64,000 bases of DNA from Vigna angularis (GCF_016808095.1 NC_068973.1:14938501-15002500); one strand, 5' to 3'; shown: positions 13,101-41,420, counted from the stretch's first letter. Notes: generated by a model from the sequence alone, not told the origin. A program made the numbers and translations.

Positions 13101-14074
13101 ATGACATGTTAATCTTTGGTACATGCAATGAGATTGTCGCTAGAACTAAATTGTTTCTAGGATCAAAATTTGAAATGAAAGACATGGGTGAAGCCAATGT
13201 GATTTTAGGTATTAGAATCATAAGGAAGGGAGATAGTATATTACTATCTCAAAAACAATACATTGAGAAACTTCTTAAGAAGTTTGGATTTTATGACTTA
13301 AAACCAGTGAGTACCCCTTATGATGCTAACTCTAAATTAATGAAAAATAGAGGAGAATCGTTATCTCAGCCTCAGTATGCCCAGATAATTGGGAGCTTAC
13401 TGCACTTGATGAGTTTTTCTAGACCTGATATTGCGTATGCAGTAGGTAGACTAAGTAGGTACACTCAATGTCCAAATCAGGAACATTGGGATGCACTTGC
13501 TAGGCTTATGAGATACTTAAGAGGTTCAATGGATTATGCCATTGAATATAGTGGATTTCCCGCTGTACTAGAAGGGTACAGTGATGCTAACTGGATCTCT
13601 GATTCAGATGAGACAAAATCCACTAGTGGTTATGTATTCACACTTGGGGGTGGTACGATTACATGGAGATCGGCCAGACAAACAATTATTGCAAGATCAA
13701 CAATGGAATCTGAGTTTGTCGCTCTTGAGATGGCTGGTAGTGAGGCTGAGTGGTTGAAAAACTTCTTAGCAAACATTCCACTAGGAATGAAACCAACCCC
13801 ATCTGTGTCAATACACTGTGATTGCCAATCGGCAATAGCTATAGCTAAAAACAAAAATTACAATGGAAAGAATAGACATATTCAATTGACACACAATTTG
13901 GTGAAGCAGCTGCTAAAGAGTGGAACTATTTCCATTGATTATGTGAAGTCAGAACGGAATCTAGCAGATCCTCTGACAAAACCCTTGGGAAGAAATATGA
14001 TCTTAGAAACATCGAGGGGAATGGGACTTAAGCCACTAGCAAACAAACAAGTGATGGTAACCCAACCTTTGTGA
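10147..14074 (+). pseudogene. Copia gag-pol polyprotein with one stop and one frameshift
   Basis: The first open part (10147-12171, 674 codons from ATG) has a UBN2/DUF4219-type gag (about residues 30-230), a zinc knuckle CFVCGKPGHHAPQC near 275, an aspartic protease with WVVDSGATRHI near 320, a GAG-pre-integrase domain (about 455-505) and an integrase core with HTD, SDRGGEY and AERKN. It ends at TGA (12169-12171) inside YLRV*GCLAK, where relatives have Trp. Near 12330 an A-run is one base too long and shifts the frame before [12 protein letters not shown]. The second open part (12356-14074) holds RT with LYVDDMLIF near its residue 245 and RNase H with YSDANW. Apart from these two lesions the frame is open, as expected for a young copy. 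Confidence 0.93.
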
Positions 14075-14700
14075 TTGGAGATCCCATGAATAAGGTTCAT
14101 ATGGGTAAAAACAAGTCACTTGTTAGTTCTGATAGCACTAAATTGATTTTAATCAATTATGTCCATTCCTATGGTGTGTGTGAAAGTGCTAGAGACTGCA
14201 TTATTGAGAGGTTAAACTTTGTCATTAAAATTCTATACGGTGATAGAATGTTGTCTTAAACAAAGTTTTAATGATTTTCATATCCCTTATGGGTGGTGTA
14301 TGATTTGCAGCATACACTTGATGAAATCACCTATATGAGTGTCAAGTGGGGCCGCTTGCATGAGATCTTGGCATGATCTCTGGAGCACTCATGAATACCG
14401 GGCAAGCGCATGGCCTAGTAAGCGTAACACAGCGATAACAGCAAGGATTGTGGGGGTGTATTGTGATTGATAAACCTCTAACACATGTCAAATGTCTTTG
14501 GTTCATATAGCTTGCTATACCAACTACATTGTGTGTTAAGTTCTAAATCTAAGACTGGTTCATATAGCTTGCTATACCAGCTCCGATGCATTACATCCTA
14601 TGAGACCCAGAATAAAAATTTCTTATTTTTTCTTTTAGTGTTTGAACTATTTGAGTTAAAGACTATTTTCTTTCAACTTCTTTTGCAATATGTGGGGGAT
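14075..14700 (+). other. 3' untranslated part of the young Copia with polypurine tract
   Basis: Non-coding sequence between RNase H and the 3' LTR. It contains two related segments around GGTTCATATAGCTTGCTATACCA (near 14498 and 14560), which are counterparts of the 7260-7370 region in the old element. The polypurine tract TGTGGGGGAT ends at 14700. Confidence 0.75.
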
Positions 14701-15169
14701 TGTTATAATATATTAATATTATATTATTGCAAAAGTTAATGTGTGCTTTAAAACCATTAAATGGTGAGCTTTAATGTTTGGAACGTTGCCACCCAACGTT
14801 CATTTTCTTTCAAATGTGGAAAATTGTTTTAATTAAATCATTTATGGGTTTTAATTTCCTTTTATTTTCTTGATTCTTTCCAGCTCTATAAATAGGGAGC
14901 TCCTCCTCCATTCCAAGACACACCAAAATTCAGTCTTTCTCATTCTTCTCTTTTCTGAATTTCATTCTTTAGCTCTTTCTCTCTTCTAAAAATATTCTGG
15001 GTTATTCTTATACTCTGTTTAGAGTTCCTTGCTAGTTCTGAGATCCTCAGACATTCTGAGAAGTTCCTGTTGTATCCTGGGGGACTTGCGCAACACACCG
15101 CGGATAAGTTCTTAAGGACAGTGACTCTACACGCCTCAGGAAATACTATTTTTGTCAGCTTTTCCAACA
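14701..15169 (+). repeat. 3' LTR of the young Copia
   Basis: 469 bp, TGTTATAATA to TTCCAACA, matching 9665-10133. Followed at 15170 by the duplicated target TGGTT. Confidence 0.95.
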
Positions 15170-15484
15170 TGGTTAACATCACATTAGCTTGGCACCCTCA
15201 TACTCTTAGATATTTAAAGTTGGGTTGATAACCTCTCCACAACTCACATGGGTTTTAACATTTTTCTCATGAGATATTCTATTTTTTTAAGAACTCACAA
15301 GACCCAACAATAATATAATCTCCTTCAGTTATATTTTCCCTAGGAGGATTGTAGTTTCTTGCTTTGCGCCTGCATTATGGTGTATGATGACCCGACTTTC
15401 CACACACGAAACAATTTTCTTTCTTCTTAAAAGTGGGATTAGATCCGTTGGAACGATATTTTCAAAAATTATTTTTTCTATAAT
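15170..15484 (-). pseudogene. Old Copia: gag zinc knuckle fused by deletion to end of integrase
   Basis: Reading down the minus strand, a zinc knuckle (CFVCGKSGHHTP followed by a stop, near 15400) is joined after about 100 bp to the end of the integrase region (YQPNFKYLRV, then TGA, then GC, at 15198-15230). About 1.1 kb present in the young copy is therefore deleted. The block is bounded by the young Copia on the left and the 3.36-kb solo LTR on the right. Confidence 0.82.
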
Positions 15485-18400
15485 TGTCAACATCCAATTT
15501 CGTTCGGATAAATAAATAAATAATTATGAAATTTATTTTATCTTATTTATTTTTTATGTTGTTTTGTTTTATGTTATTGTTACTTTTATTTTTATTTTAG
15601 GTTATTTTGAGCCATTGTATTATATTACATTGTATTTTATTCTATTTTATTATATTGTGTTTTATTTTATTTATTCTTATTTTATTCTTGGTTATTTTAA
15701 TTTTTTGGTTATTCTAATTTTATTTATTTATTTAGAGTTATTTTATTTTAGTCTGTTTTATTTTATTCTATTTTTACGTTCTTTTACTTTAATTCATTCT
15801 GTCAAATGTTAAAAAAAAACAGAAAAGAAACAAAACATAAAAATGTCAGTCCAATTTGAGCCAACTTTAGTGTTTTGGCTTTTTGGTTCCATTACGCCAT
15901 CTTCCATTCTGGTGCAAATCTTCTGCTCGTCATGCATGCTGCATCTACATTGTCTTAGCAAAGCAGAACAGGATCGGACAAGCCATGATTTTGACTTTAA
16001 GCTTCATCTGAAGCGTGAACAAGGCTAAAGGGGGAGACATCAACACAGAACCCATCATTCGCCTCTCACAAAAACTTCTATTCACTCTCTACTCACTAAA
16101 CAGGGAGACACTACTCTCAACTCCTCAAGAATTTCCTCCATCAGGCACACCCACCATTCCCCAACCTACATCCTCATTCACTCATTTTTCCTAGCCGCTG
16201 CCCACGGTAACAATAGAAACTCCAACCTTTGTCTCCCTTGCAAGCCACCATCAACCGCTTGGATTCTCCACTAGACCTTGACTCCCCTCACCCAATCATC
16301 AACCATCATCCATATTCACACATTGCCATAGCCATCTTGACACTTACGGCTACTACCAACACCCTTCCACCATCCTCATCTCAGTCAAATATTAAGTTTC
16401 ATCCTTCTTATCATACTTCTCTCCTATTTCCCCTGCATTCAAACAAAAAAAGAGAAACCCAATTCAACATCCTGTTCGACTTCACCCATCAACCGCCAAA
16501 AATCCTAAGGGCCACTTCCATGCAAAGACATAAAACACAATACAGAGGAGGAATTCCCAGTCACGACATTGTGGTGTGGCGGTGAGCGGCAGCATCAGCG
16601 AGGAGCCATGATTTGCGGTAGTGAACTTGGGAAAAGATGAACCCCATTTGAAGGGAGAAGATGAGCTGGTAGCATCGGTAGCAGCCTCCAAGGCTGACGG
16701 CGGCGAAGTAGAGACGGTCACCTGCATCAACGACGCGGTATCGACGGTGGCTCCGACCGGTGGGAGGGGAGCGTCGGCGAAACCATGGCCTGGTGTTTGT
16801 TTGTCCATGAGAAAGTGGGGGTTTCCGTTTTGTGTTGAAGAAGAGGAGATGAATTAGGGGTAAGGGCAGCTTTCTTGGCTTCTTTTGTTTGAAGTAGAAA
16901 CGCTGTTGTGAATCTAAAAGAAGGAAGAAACTTGGTTTCTTATCTGAGAGAAAAAATGGGCCTTGGGCTTGGATCGTACCTCTACAAATTCATTGTTGCA
17001 CCCCTATTCTCGTGGACTCGAACTATACACACATTCCTGGTTTTTAATCCTGGTTTTTAATCTTTGCGTTCCTACTCTTTTACTAAGCCTTTCTTGTTTT
17101 GTTGTTGTTTGAATTTTATTTTATACATTTGTGTTTTTTCTTTTTTTTTTGTTGATTATTAGTTTTTTTTACTGGATGTGACCTGTTTTAAGATAACCCC
17201 ACCCCTTTGCCTTGTGTTTTATTTTATTAGGTTTGTTTGTCTACTGTATTCCATCTCACACACTCATTTTTCTAATGAAAATATCTAATAAAAATCAACA
17301 AAAATAAATAAATAAAAAGATAAAAAGAAAAAAATAAAATTATAAAATTTAAAAAATGGCTTTAGGACATCTGATCCATCTCCGTTTGCAAATAAATAAA
17401 TAAAATTTTGATTTGTTAGTTTTTTATTATATAGATTATAAAATAACAAAAATAGTCTTACTAGTCCTTAATTATTTAGTACCCTTTTAAAAACTACAGT
17501 ATAATTTTAGTTTGTTTCATTTTTAGGTATCTTTAAACATTCTTACGTAACTACTACTTTTACTTTATATTTTATAATTTCATTTTAAATACTTATATAA
17601 ATAATATTGTCATTTTTACAAATAGATATGTAAATAATATCATTGTTTCATTTCAAATACTCAGTAAATGTTATTCTTATGTTATATTAAATCCTTACGT
17701 AACTATTATTACTATTTTTTAATCTATTTTAAATATTTTTGTAAATACTATTTTTATATTATAAAAATTACAAAAAATGAAAGATAAAAAGTAAAAATTA
17801 TAAAGCAAAAAATAATTAAATATCGTTTTAATAATATGAGTACTTGTGCGATCGTCTCCATCAGCTTAATACTCACTATCCAAAATAATAAAAAATTAAA
17901 TAATAATATGAATGCTCGTGCGATCGTCCGCATCAGCCTAGCACTCAATACCCTCAATTTTCCTAAGTAAATAACGGTATTAGCACATGTGTGATCGCTC
18001 ACATCGTCCTTGTGCTGGAAACCTTTTCTCTTTTTTGATAAAAAATACCAAAAAAATATTTTAAAGGTTAAGCATATATGTGATTCTCGCATCATTCTTG
18101 GGCTAAAAACCTTTTCTCTTTCTTTTATAATACCAAAACATATTTTAAAGGTTAAGCACATGTGTGATCGCTCTCATCGTCCTTGTGCTAAAAACATTTT
18201 CTCTTTCATTCATAAAAAATACCAAAAAAATATTTTAAAGGTTAAGCACATGTGTGATCGCTCACATCATTCTTATGCTAAAAACCTTTTATCTTTCTTT
18301 TATATAAAATACAAAAAAATACATTTTAAAGGTTAAGCACATGTGTGGTCGCTCGCATCGTCCTTGTGCTAAAAAACTTTTCTCTTTCACTTACCAAAAT

Positions 18401-18844
18401 CCAAAATCATTTCAAAACAAATTTTCAAACAATTTCCAAACAAATTTCTCAAACAAATTCAAAAGAACTACGTAACCCTAATTTCTCATTCTGAATGAGA
18501 ATACGTAGGAGCAAGGTCAATCCTTGTCGGGTCCAAAAAACTAAAAAATATATTTTGTCTCTTTAGAGTTTTATTTTAGGGGATAGTTAAACATTTTGAA
18601 AACCACATCGTATTCGCGTATTTAGTTGAAGGTATTGCCTTAGGGCAGGCGTTGTAGAGTGTTAATATCTTCCCTACATGTAACCGACTCTCGAACCCAG
18701 AATCTGGTTCTTGTAGACCATGCATTATCATTTTATGATTTTTCCGTAGTTTTCCAGAATAAGCTATGATAGCGACCCCAAATCTCTTATCAAAACTCGT
18801 TCCTTTTTTTGGATCGTCGTCCCGTCACGATTCCGGTTGCGACA
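15485..18844 (+). mobile_element. Large solo LTR (3.36 kb), Gypsy type, possibly Ogre-like
   Basis: Begins TGTCAACATCCAATTTCG and ends CACGATTCCGGTTGCGACA; flanked by ATAAT and ATTAT, a 5-bp target duplication with one change. It interrupts the gag gene of the old Copia between the zinc knuckle and upstream gag. No polyprotein is present. It contains an AT-rich T-tract zone (15500-15790), a gene-like stretch (16030-16900), a ~90-bp tandem array, and an end typical of very large legume Gypsy LTRs. Strand is taken from the TG...CA orientation and is not certain; the Ogre-like label is from memory of the family ends. Confidence 0.72.
17830..18375. repeat. Tandem array of ~83-91-bp units inside the solo LTR
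   Basis: The block TTAAAGGTTAAGCAC, followed by a variable TGTGATCGCTC and a TTGTGCTAAAAACCTTTTC segment, recurs at about 18061, 18144, 18235 and 18326. More degenerate units with GTGCGATCG extend the array left to about 17840. Confidence 0.85.
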
Positions 18845-19577
18845 ATTATGATCAGGTTTATGTTCGTACATTTTTTGGAGCATGTTTGTCTTATGCCATA
18901 TTTGCTTTTGCAGACAAAGTTTTGGCCCTCGCAGTAGCACACTTTGTCCTGTTGATATCTTTAATAATTATATGTGTGATGAGCTCTGAAAGTGACATCT
19001 GCTTGTGTCTATGTTTTAGTTGTTTGTAATCAATTCAAGATGGCGACAATTTTTCGATCAAAAGTTTTGAAATAAATTCATCGGATAGAATTCTCTTTTT
19101 TGATATCTTCGAGCAGCTTGTAGTACTCATTAATTTGAGACTTTATGTTTTTATCTTCAATCATTTTCACGCGGTAATAGTTCTCAATGACGAACCTTTG
19201 TTTGACGACATCTTCAATAATGTATTTGAAAATCAATGAATCTCAAATGTCTTTTACTTCCTTATAGGAACAAATCATTAGAAAGTACACTAAGTAAAGT
19301 GTGTCAACATACTTTGTTCGCATGAATCCAATCTTCAACTTGGTTTGAATTTGAAGAGAAACTATAATCGGATTTTGGAGATGAAAGATTAGTAATAATT
19401 ATGTACTTGTCTAAAAAAGTATACTCACGTTCTTGCCAACGCCAAAAATTCTAACCAAAAAAGATCTTGATTTGCAACACATCCGAGAAAGGTATAGCGA
19501 AGACCAACTACGTTCTGGAAACAATGTTTTGATCCTTCAAGATTGGGTTGTTGATATCAACCATAAGTTCTTAAGAA
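18845..19577 (-). pseudogene. Old Copia: 5' gag remnant
   Basis: On the minus strand from 19569 an ATG opens a sequence matching the young element's gag (start ATGGTTGATATCAACAA, later KLLIEKL and DYKQ, near 19060). It continues to the CCTGATCAT block at 18850, where the solo LTR is inserted. Several stops and indels break it. Confidence 0.82.
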
Positions 19578-20018
19578 TGTTGTAAAATGTTGACAAAAAA
19601 TAATAAAAGCCACGAATAAAGATTTTTTCTAAATGTATAAATTCACTTTTTTTTAAGGATAGGATATCATGAACTTTCCAAAAGTTTATGAGAATATAAA
19701 AATTAGTAAGAAAGTCTAAAAAGAGTAAAATAATAAATCCAATATGTTATAAGAAAAAAAAGAAAAAAAAAATTAAGAGAAAAAGAAGAAAGTGTGTTTT
19801 TGGAGATAAACACAAGCTTCTGTTTATAGAACTAGAAAATGATCAAAATCACAGCCCACCATAAATCAATCCTATGACTTACAAAACCTTGAAGATTTGA
19901 TGAAACTCTACACTGACCGAATCTTATAGTGTTCATTTGACCACGTAGGAGAAGCAACGTCTAAAAAGTAATGTTCATACATTACTAACTAACTTTTGCA
20001 ATATCAAGTTTTACAACA
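19578..20018 (-). repeat. 5' LTR of the old Copia element
   Basis: 441 bp, TGTTGTAAAA to TTTTACAACA in plus orientation, aligned with 6711-7190. On the element strand it is followed by the same TTCTTAAGAACTTATGG block seen in the young element. The divergence between the two LTRs shows this is a much older insertion. Confidence 0.8.
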
Positions 20019-20635
20019 TATATTACTCGGCCTTCAACAAAATCAACCAGAATAAGTGAAAACCCACCTGTTAAATGTCATCAATGATTCAATGCTTGCC
20101 AAGACAGACCTAAATTTTCCTAGAACCATCTCACTCAACTTCTAAACGAAACAACACCTTGTTCTTTTAAAATATGGTTCAAATCCTTTTGACAGTTCCC
20201 CCTTTTTATGTTTCAACTTTGACGTATACATATGACTGGGAATTTAAGTTGGCACGTGAAGGTAAAAGCAATAACACTTTTTTTCAGTTCAATATGAAAA
20301 AATACCGACATTTCAATTGCTGCTTCGGGCACCCAATATGTGCCACCAGAAAAAATAATAAAAAATAATAATAAGATATGTATTTGACAAATTAAAAAGG
20401 AGACAGGCATTTGAGGTGGGTAAGAAATCGTTGCCTATACCTAGATATTCCCGTATCAATTTAAAGGCAAACCCACTTATGTTGTCTAACCCTCAACCCT
20501 TACAAAACTATGGATCTTCGATGTCATGGAAGCCATGAATTATCTTCCCATTCACCATGCTCAAACTGATCAACAATTGTAATAGATGGCTCTTAAAATA
20601 TTTCTTATCCAGCCCAGTATCCACTATTTTTCCAA
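20019..20635. other. 3' flank of the RNase J gene
   Basis: Spacer between the right end of the old Copia and the RNase J stop codon. The part nearest 20635 must hold the 3' untranslated region of the minus-strand gene. No other gene seen. Confidence 0.55.
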
Positions 20636-37653
<17,018 letters not shown>

Positions 37654-38099
37654 TGGTTGGAAGAAGTCCCACCTCGAAGGAGCTGTGGAATAGCGGGAAA
37701 TGGAGTTTTTCTCATCAAAAATGATTCTTTGACACGGTTTAAGTGAATGACATTCATTTGACACGCAGTAGGGCCCATTCACCGTCAATGTCATCAAGGG
37801 TAAATTTGTCATTTGCATGCGCTGGTTTGGTAAAAAAATAAATGAAACTGTGCGTTTCAATGAAGGGAGCTGCTGCATTAGGGTCCTCTCTCAGATTTGA
37901 ATTTGTCAGGTCGCCCATTTGATTTTGAAAGAGGAACTCTTCGTGTGCGTGTTAGGGTTAGGATTGTGAGAGAATGCGAGAAAGAAAAAAAAGGGAGGAC
38001 TTCATGACTGCACTTAACCGGAGACTGGACCAGATCGGAAAAGTTCGAACCAGCGAAGTCAAAGTAGATGATCGGTGTGGAGCGCGGAAGGCTTTTACC
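37654..38099 (-). promoter_or_regulatory. 5' flank and probable promoter of RNase J
   Basis: Upstream of the RNase J start codon. A site II-type ATGGGCCC box lies near 37770 (minus strand), about 120 bp before the ATG. No TATA box is obvious. A WD40 gene fragment begins at 38100 on the other strand, so the intergenic space is short. Confidence 0.4.
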
Positions 38100-38372
38100 A
38101 TGGTCTCCGTCCACCGCAATGCTGCTATCAACGACCTCGCCCTACATTCGTCCAATCAACGCGCCATCACCGTTGCCCGTGACAATTGCCTTGCCGTCGT
38201 CAATTTCGTCCGCGGCCGCTGCAACTGATGCTTGCGCCTCAACAAGGAACTTACTCTGGTCAAGTTCAATGCGCCCAGTGACCACTTTTTTATGGTTGCG
38301 AAGGAGAAGGTTTTTGTCCACCAGACTGAGGATGCACGCATATTGTTCGAATTGGAATGCTCCAAGCCCGTT
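38100..38372 (+). pseudogene. WD40 gene fragment, PAK1IP1-like
   Basis: Open translation MVSVHRNAAINDLALHSSNQ, then RAITVARDNCLAVVNFVRGR, one stop (TGA at 38227), then CLRLNKELTLVKFNAPSDHF, VHQTEDARILFELECSKPVL. This resembles the fourth-blade region of p21-activated kinase-interacting protein 1-like WD40 proteins (ribosome biogenesis): SVHRKAVNDLALHPSG, AVGRD-CLAMVNLVRGRR. Homology stops at about VLCA, so both ends are missing. Likely a pseudogene fragment. Identification is from memory of the family. Confidence 0.55.
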
Positions 38373-40105
38373 CTATGTGCTTCTTCAAATTCTTGCCCTG
38401 TTTTCTCGAATTATCATCGAATATCAAGTTGGTTATTTTTATTTTCTCTATTTCTTCCTTTGGTGATGCTGATTTGTCTTGTATGTTAAAAATACCTAGG
38501 GTTTAGGTAGCATTTGATAAAGAAATTTTGGTATATTGTCACTAGTTATGTTTTTCGGGCGTCAAATATTTGTGATGTTTTGCAGTGGGAAGATTTTACA
38601 CAGATTTTGGAGACTATTTTGAAGCATCAATGAACCGTGAGAAGTTCCCGGAGAAGGTGCACTCATAAACTAACTATTTGTAACTTTGGATGATGGAGAT
38701 TATAGATATTTTACTGTATCTTACAGAACAACTTAATACCTCATTGTACCCATGTCAATTCTAATTCTTCTAAAACAAATTGCATATAAAATTTAGATCT
38801 GATGTAATTATTGATTTGTTGCTTGCTTACTACATGTATCCTCCACATGGAAGAAGAGCAAATGCTATAGAGCAAGACCATGTCTAAATTAACAAAGTCA
38901 ACAAAAGAGGCAGTTGTGGCTACTTTGAAGTCTATTATATATAAAAATGATCTACATTTTTCTCAATTATTCATTCTAATTTGTACCCTTAATCTTGTAT
39001 GCCTTGATTGATAGGTTGGAAGAAGAATAATGCATGATTCATATTGGAAGTATATGCTGGATTATGTATGGAAACCATTCTAAATGTGATAATGTGGTTG
39101 ATCTCATGGCAAAGTTCATCTTATCTTGTTTATGTTACTTTCTATCATATGATTAGCCTTTGTTAATTTCCATGGTACATAAATGTTATACTGAGTTTTC
39201 ATCATTGAATAGGTACCCAATTTATATTGTCCCAAGTCGAAACAATGAAAAGGAATTGGAAGCATGCTTTCTCACTTACCATACTCTGTCATCATCTTTC
39301 GAAGGTATCACAATATTTTTGTTTTTCGAATCAATAATTGTAGTTCAAATTGTTGTATTTTCAAATATTATAGTATCGGATTGTGTTTAAATGAGTTATA
39401 TATGATCATATAAGCATGCCAAAGAGTAGATTATACTATATTTCTTTCTAAAGGCTATTTGAAGAGGTAAGTGCTACACACAATTTCAATTTCAGTATAT
39501 GAAAAAGTTAACAATATTTTAAGAGAAACTCAAGGATGAGCATTGCATAACCCATATGTTTGTGCATGGTTTGCCAAAGAAAGGTTGAATGTCTTTGTCT
39601 CCTTGGCACTTATGATTAATATTTAGATATATACATAACGGATAAGCAATATGCAGAGATTAATATTTGAAGAGCCTGGTTGGAGTAAGAAAAATATTGT
39701 CAAGGATTTCTAAGGAAACATCATAGGATGCTTTGAACAACACACCTTGTCTGCTTCCTACATGGATTTCTAAGTTTTCTTCTCAATAAGTAAGTTTATA
39801 CTTTAGTTGATTGCATGTGTTTTTAATGTATCACTCTAGTAACATGTTTGGATCACTCTAATGACAAGTTCAACCTTAATGTATACATACTAGTTTTTTC
39901 CAAAGTTTTCTGCATAGTTTATCATCTTTAGTTGGTTGAATGTTGGGACACTGGGTTATTGAAATCATAAATGTTGCTTGTTAGCAGTAATTTGGATTGG
40001 AATGTGAATTATTCTATGATAACAACTCTTCATTTTTTCCCTTTAGATTAAGACTTAGCTCGTTACCTTGTGTTTATCATCAACAGGAGAATGATTGTGT
40101 TCTTG
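38373..40105. other. Intergenic with relics; possible DUF789 exon at 39212-39304
   Basis: The only protein-like stretch I can name is 39212-39304 (plus): RYPIYIVPSRNNEKELEACF then LTYHTLSS, close to the C-terminal block of plant DUF789 proteins (WYPIYRIP...L-DL-ACFLT-H-L). It is preceded by an AG and followed by GT, as an exon would be. A second open stretch near 38590 (GRFYTDFGDYFEASMNREKF) is not recognised. Together they suggest shuffled gene debris. Confidence 0.4.
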
Positions 40106-40293
40106 AATAAGAGGGAAGGATATTCGCACGGTAAAGGTACTTTGGAATGAAGACACACAGAAAATGACTTGGGAATTGGAAGAATTTATGATAAAGGAAT
40201 ATTCATATCTCTTTTGTAAGTAATTTTTTTTTTAAATAGTCTTTGTTTAAATAAATAATTTTCGAGGGCGAAAATAATTGTTGTTGGGGAGAT
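40106..40293 (+). pseudogene. 3' end of a Gypsy pol gene plus polypurine tract
   Basis: Frame GKDIRTVKVLWNEDTQKMTW then ELEEFMIKEYSYLF matches the C-terminal end of plant Ty3/Gypsy polyproteins, the chromodomain-like tail with VKVLW and ATWE-E--M---YP-LF. The rest of the polyprotein is absent. A tract TTGTTGTTGGGGAGAT ends at 40293, right before the LTR. Confidence 0.75.
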
Positions 40294-40929
40294 TGTAAGA
40301 TCCTTGAAAATATTTGTAAGTTAAATGCTAAAAAAAATGATGAATAGTAAATTGTGAATAGTAAATTGTGAATAGTAAAAAGTGAATAGTAATAAAAAAA
40401 ATAAATAAATAATATTTGGAAAAGATAAGTGTTCCACGTAGCTTTGAGATCAGAATTTATCAAATTGCAAATAAAAAATTATTTTTGTAATAGTAAAATG
40501 AATAAAAAAATGAATAGTTAAAATGAATAGTAAAAAATGAATAGTAAAATTTTTTGCTATAAATAGCCAAGAGGGGAAGGTTGAAAATTTACACCAAAGA
40601 ACTTAGAAAATTTTTTAGAGAAGAGAGTTGGAAGAATTTCTAATTTCAAAGGGGATATTCTGGAAGTTTTCAGAGAGCGAGGAGATTAAGTATGTAATAG
40701 AGGTAAGGGAAGCTAACTTTGAGTATTTCTTTTTGTATTATCTTGAGTCTTGAATATGCTATATTTTTCTTTTGTCTGATTTTAAATCTTGAATATGGAG
40801 TATTTTGTTTCTGTATGATCTTGAATTTTAAATGAGAGTATGCTTTTGTGTTAATATCCAAGTGTGATAGTTGTAAAATGTGATGTTGATTATGTTATGC
40901 CAATTGTATGTTATTAGTGGTTTATTTTT

Positions 40930-41420
40930 GTATTTTGGAAGGATTATAAATTGTCTAACCGGCTCTGCCAGATTCAATTTCTTGTTTCCCCAAACATTTT
41001 ATTGTTTTCCTTATTTATTTTGATTGTATTTTGGAAGGATTAGAAATTGTCTAACCAGTTCTGCCAGATTCAATTTCTTGATTCTCCAAACTTTTTATTT
41101 CCTTCCTTATTTATTTTTATTACATTTTTGGAAGGATTAGAAGTTGTCTAACCGGCTCTGCCAGATTCAACTTCTTGTTTCCTCAAACTATTTATTGCTT
41201 TACTTATTTATTTTATTGCATTTTTGGAAGGATTAGAAGTTGTCTAACCGGCTCTGCCAGATTCAACTTCTTATTTCCCCAGACATGTATTTTTCTTGTT
41301 ATTTAATTATATTGTATTGTTGGATGGATTAGAAGTTGTCTAACCGGCTCTTCCAGATTCAACTTCTTGTTTCCCCATGAATTTTTATATTAAGATTATT
41401 TTTATGATTGTCAAATATTG
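40930..41420. repeat. Tandem array of five ~96-bp units
   Basis: Units begin with TTGGAAGGATTA at about 40935, 41031, 41128, 41224 and 41320. Each holds TTGTCTAACCGGCTCTGCCA and a TTCTTGTTTCCCC end. Spacing is a steady 96-97 bp with few base changes. Confidence 0.92.

Larger units (their letters stand above)
9665..15169 (+). mobile_element. Young, full-length Copia retrotransposon
   Basis: 5505 bp element with 469-bp LTRs at 9665-10133 and 14701-15169 that I read as identical. The 5-bp duplication TGGTT sits at 9660-9664 and 15170-15174. It interrupts the pol gene of a related minus-strand Copia in inverted orientation. Domain order is gag, protease, integrase, RT, RNase H, as in Ty1/Copia elements. 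Identical LTRs indicate a recent insertion, yet the polyprotein frame is broken by a stop and a frameshift, so it most likely moved using proteins from another copy. Confidence 0.97.
6711..20018 (-). mobile_element. Old Copia retrotransposon (minus strand) split by two later insertions
   Basis: Two diverged copies of one LTR, 6711-7190 and 19578-20018, mark the ends of a minus-strand element whose own sequence lies in three blocks: 6711-9664, 15170-15484 and 18845-20018 (about 4.4 kb in total). The blocks are collinear with the younger element at 9665-15169: gag start at 19569, zinc knuckle near 15400, end of integrase near 15200, then RT and RNase H at 9618-7842. Flanking bases are CATAT on the left and TATAT on the right, a plausible 5-bp target duplication with one change. 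About 1.1 kb from after the zinc knuckle to the end of integrase is missing, and stops and frameshifts are frequent. Inactive. Confidence 0.85.

Noticed and set aside
15564..15812. 82-codon frame rich in Phe/Tyr/Leu
   Set aside because: Translation of a T-rich LTR stretch, not a membrane protein gene.
16229..16857. Open frames of 118, 108 and 78 codons
   Set aside because: They overlap each other on both strands within the solo LTR; kept only as a shared gene-like segment in the findings.
37878..38489. Several overlapping frames of 60-132 codons at the RNase J 5' flank
   Set aside because: Only the plus-strand frame with the WD40-like similarity (38100-38372) has support; the others are shadows.
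40930..41420. CRISPR-like regular array
   Set aside because: The whole 96-bp unit repeats, with no unique spacers, and it lies in a plant LTR; it is a tandem repeat.
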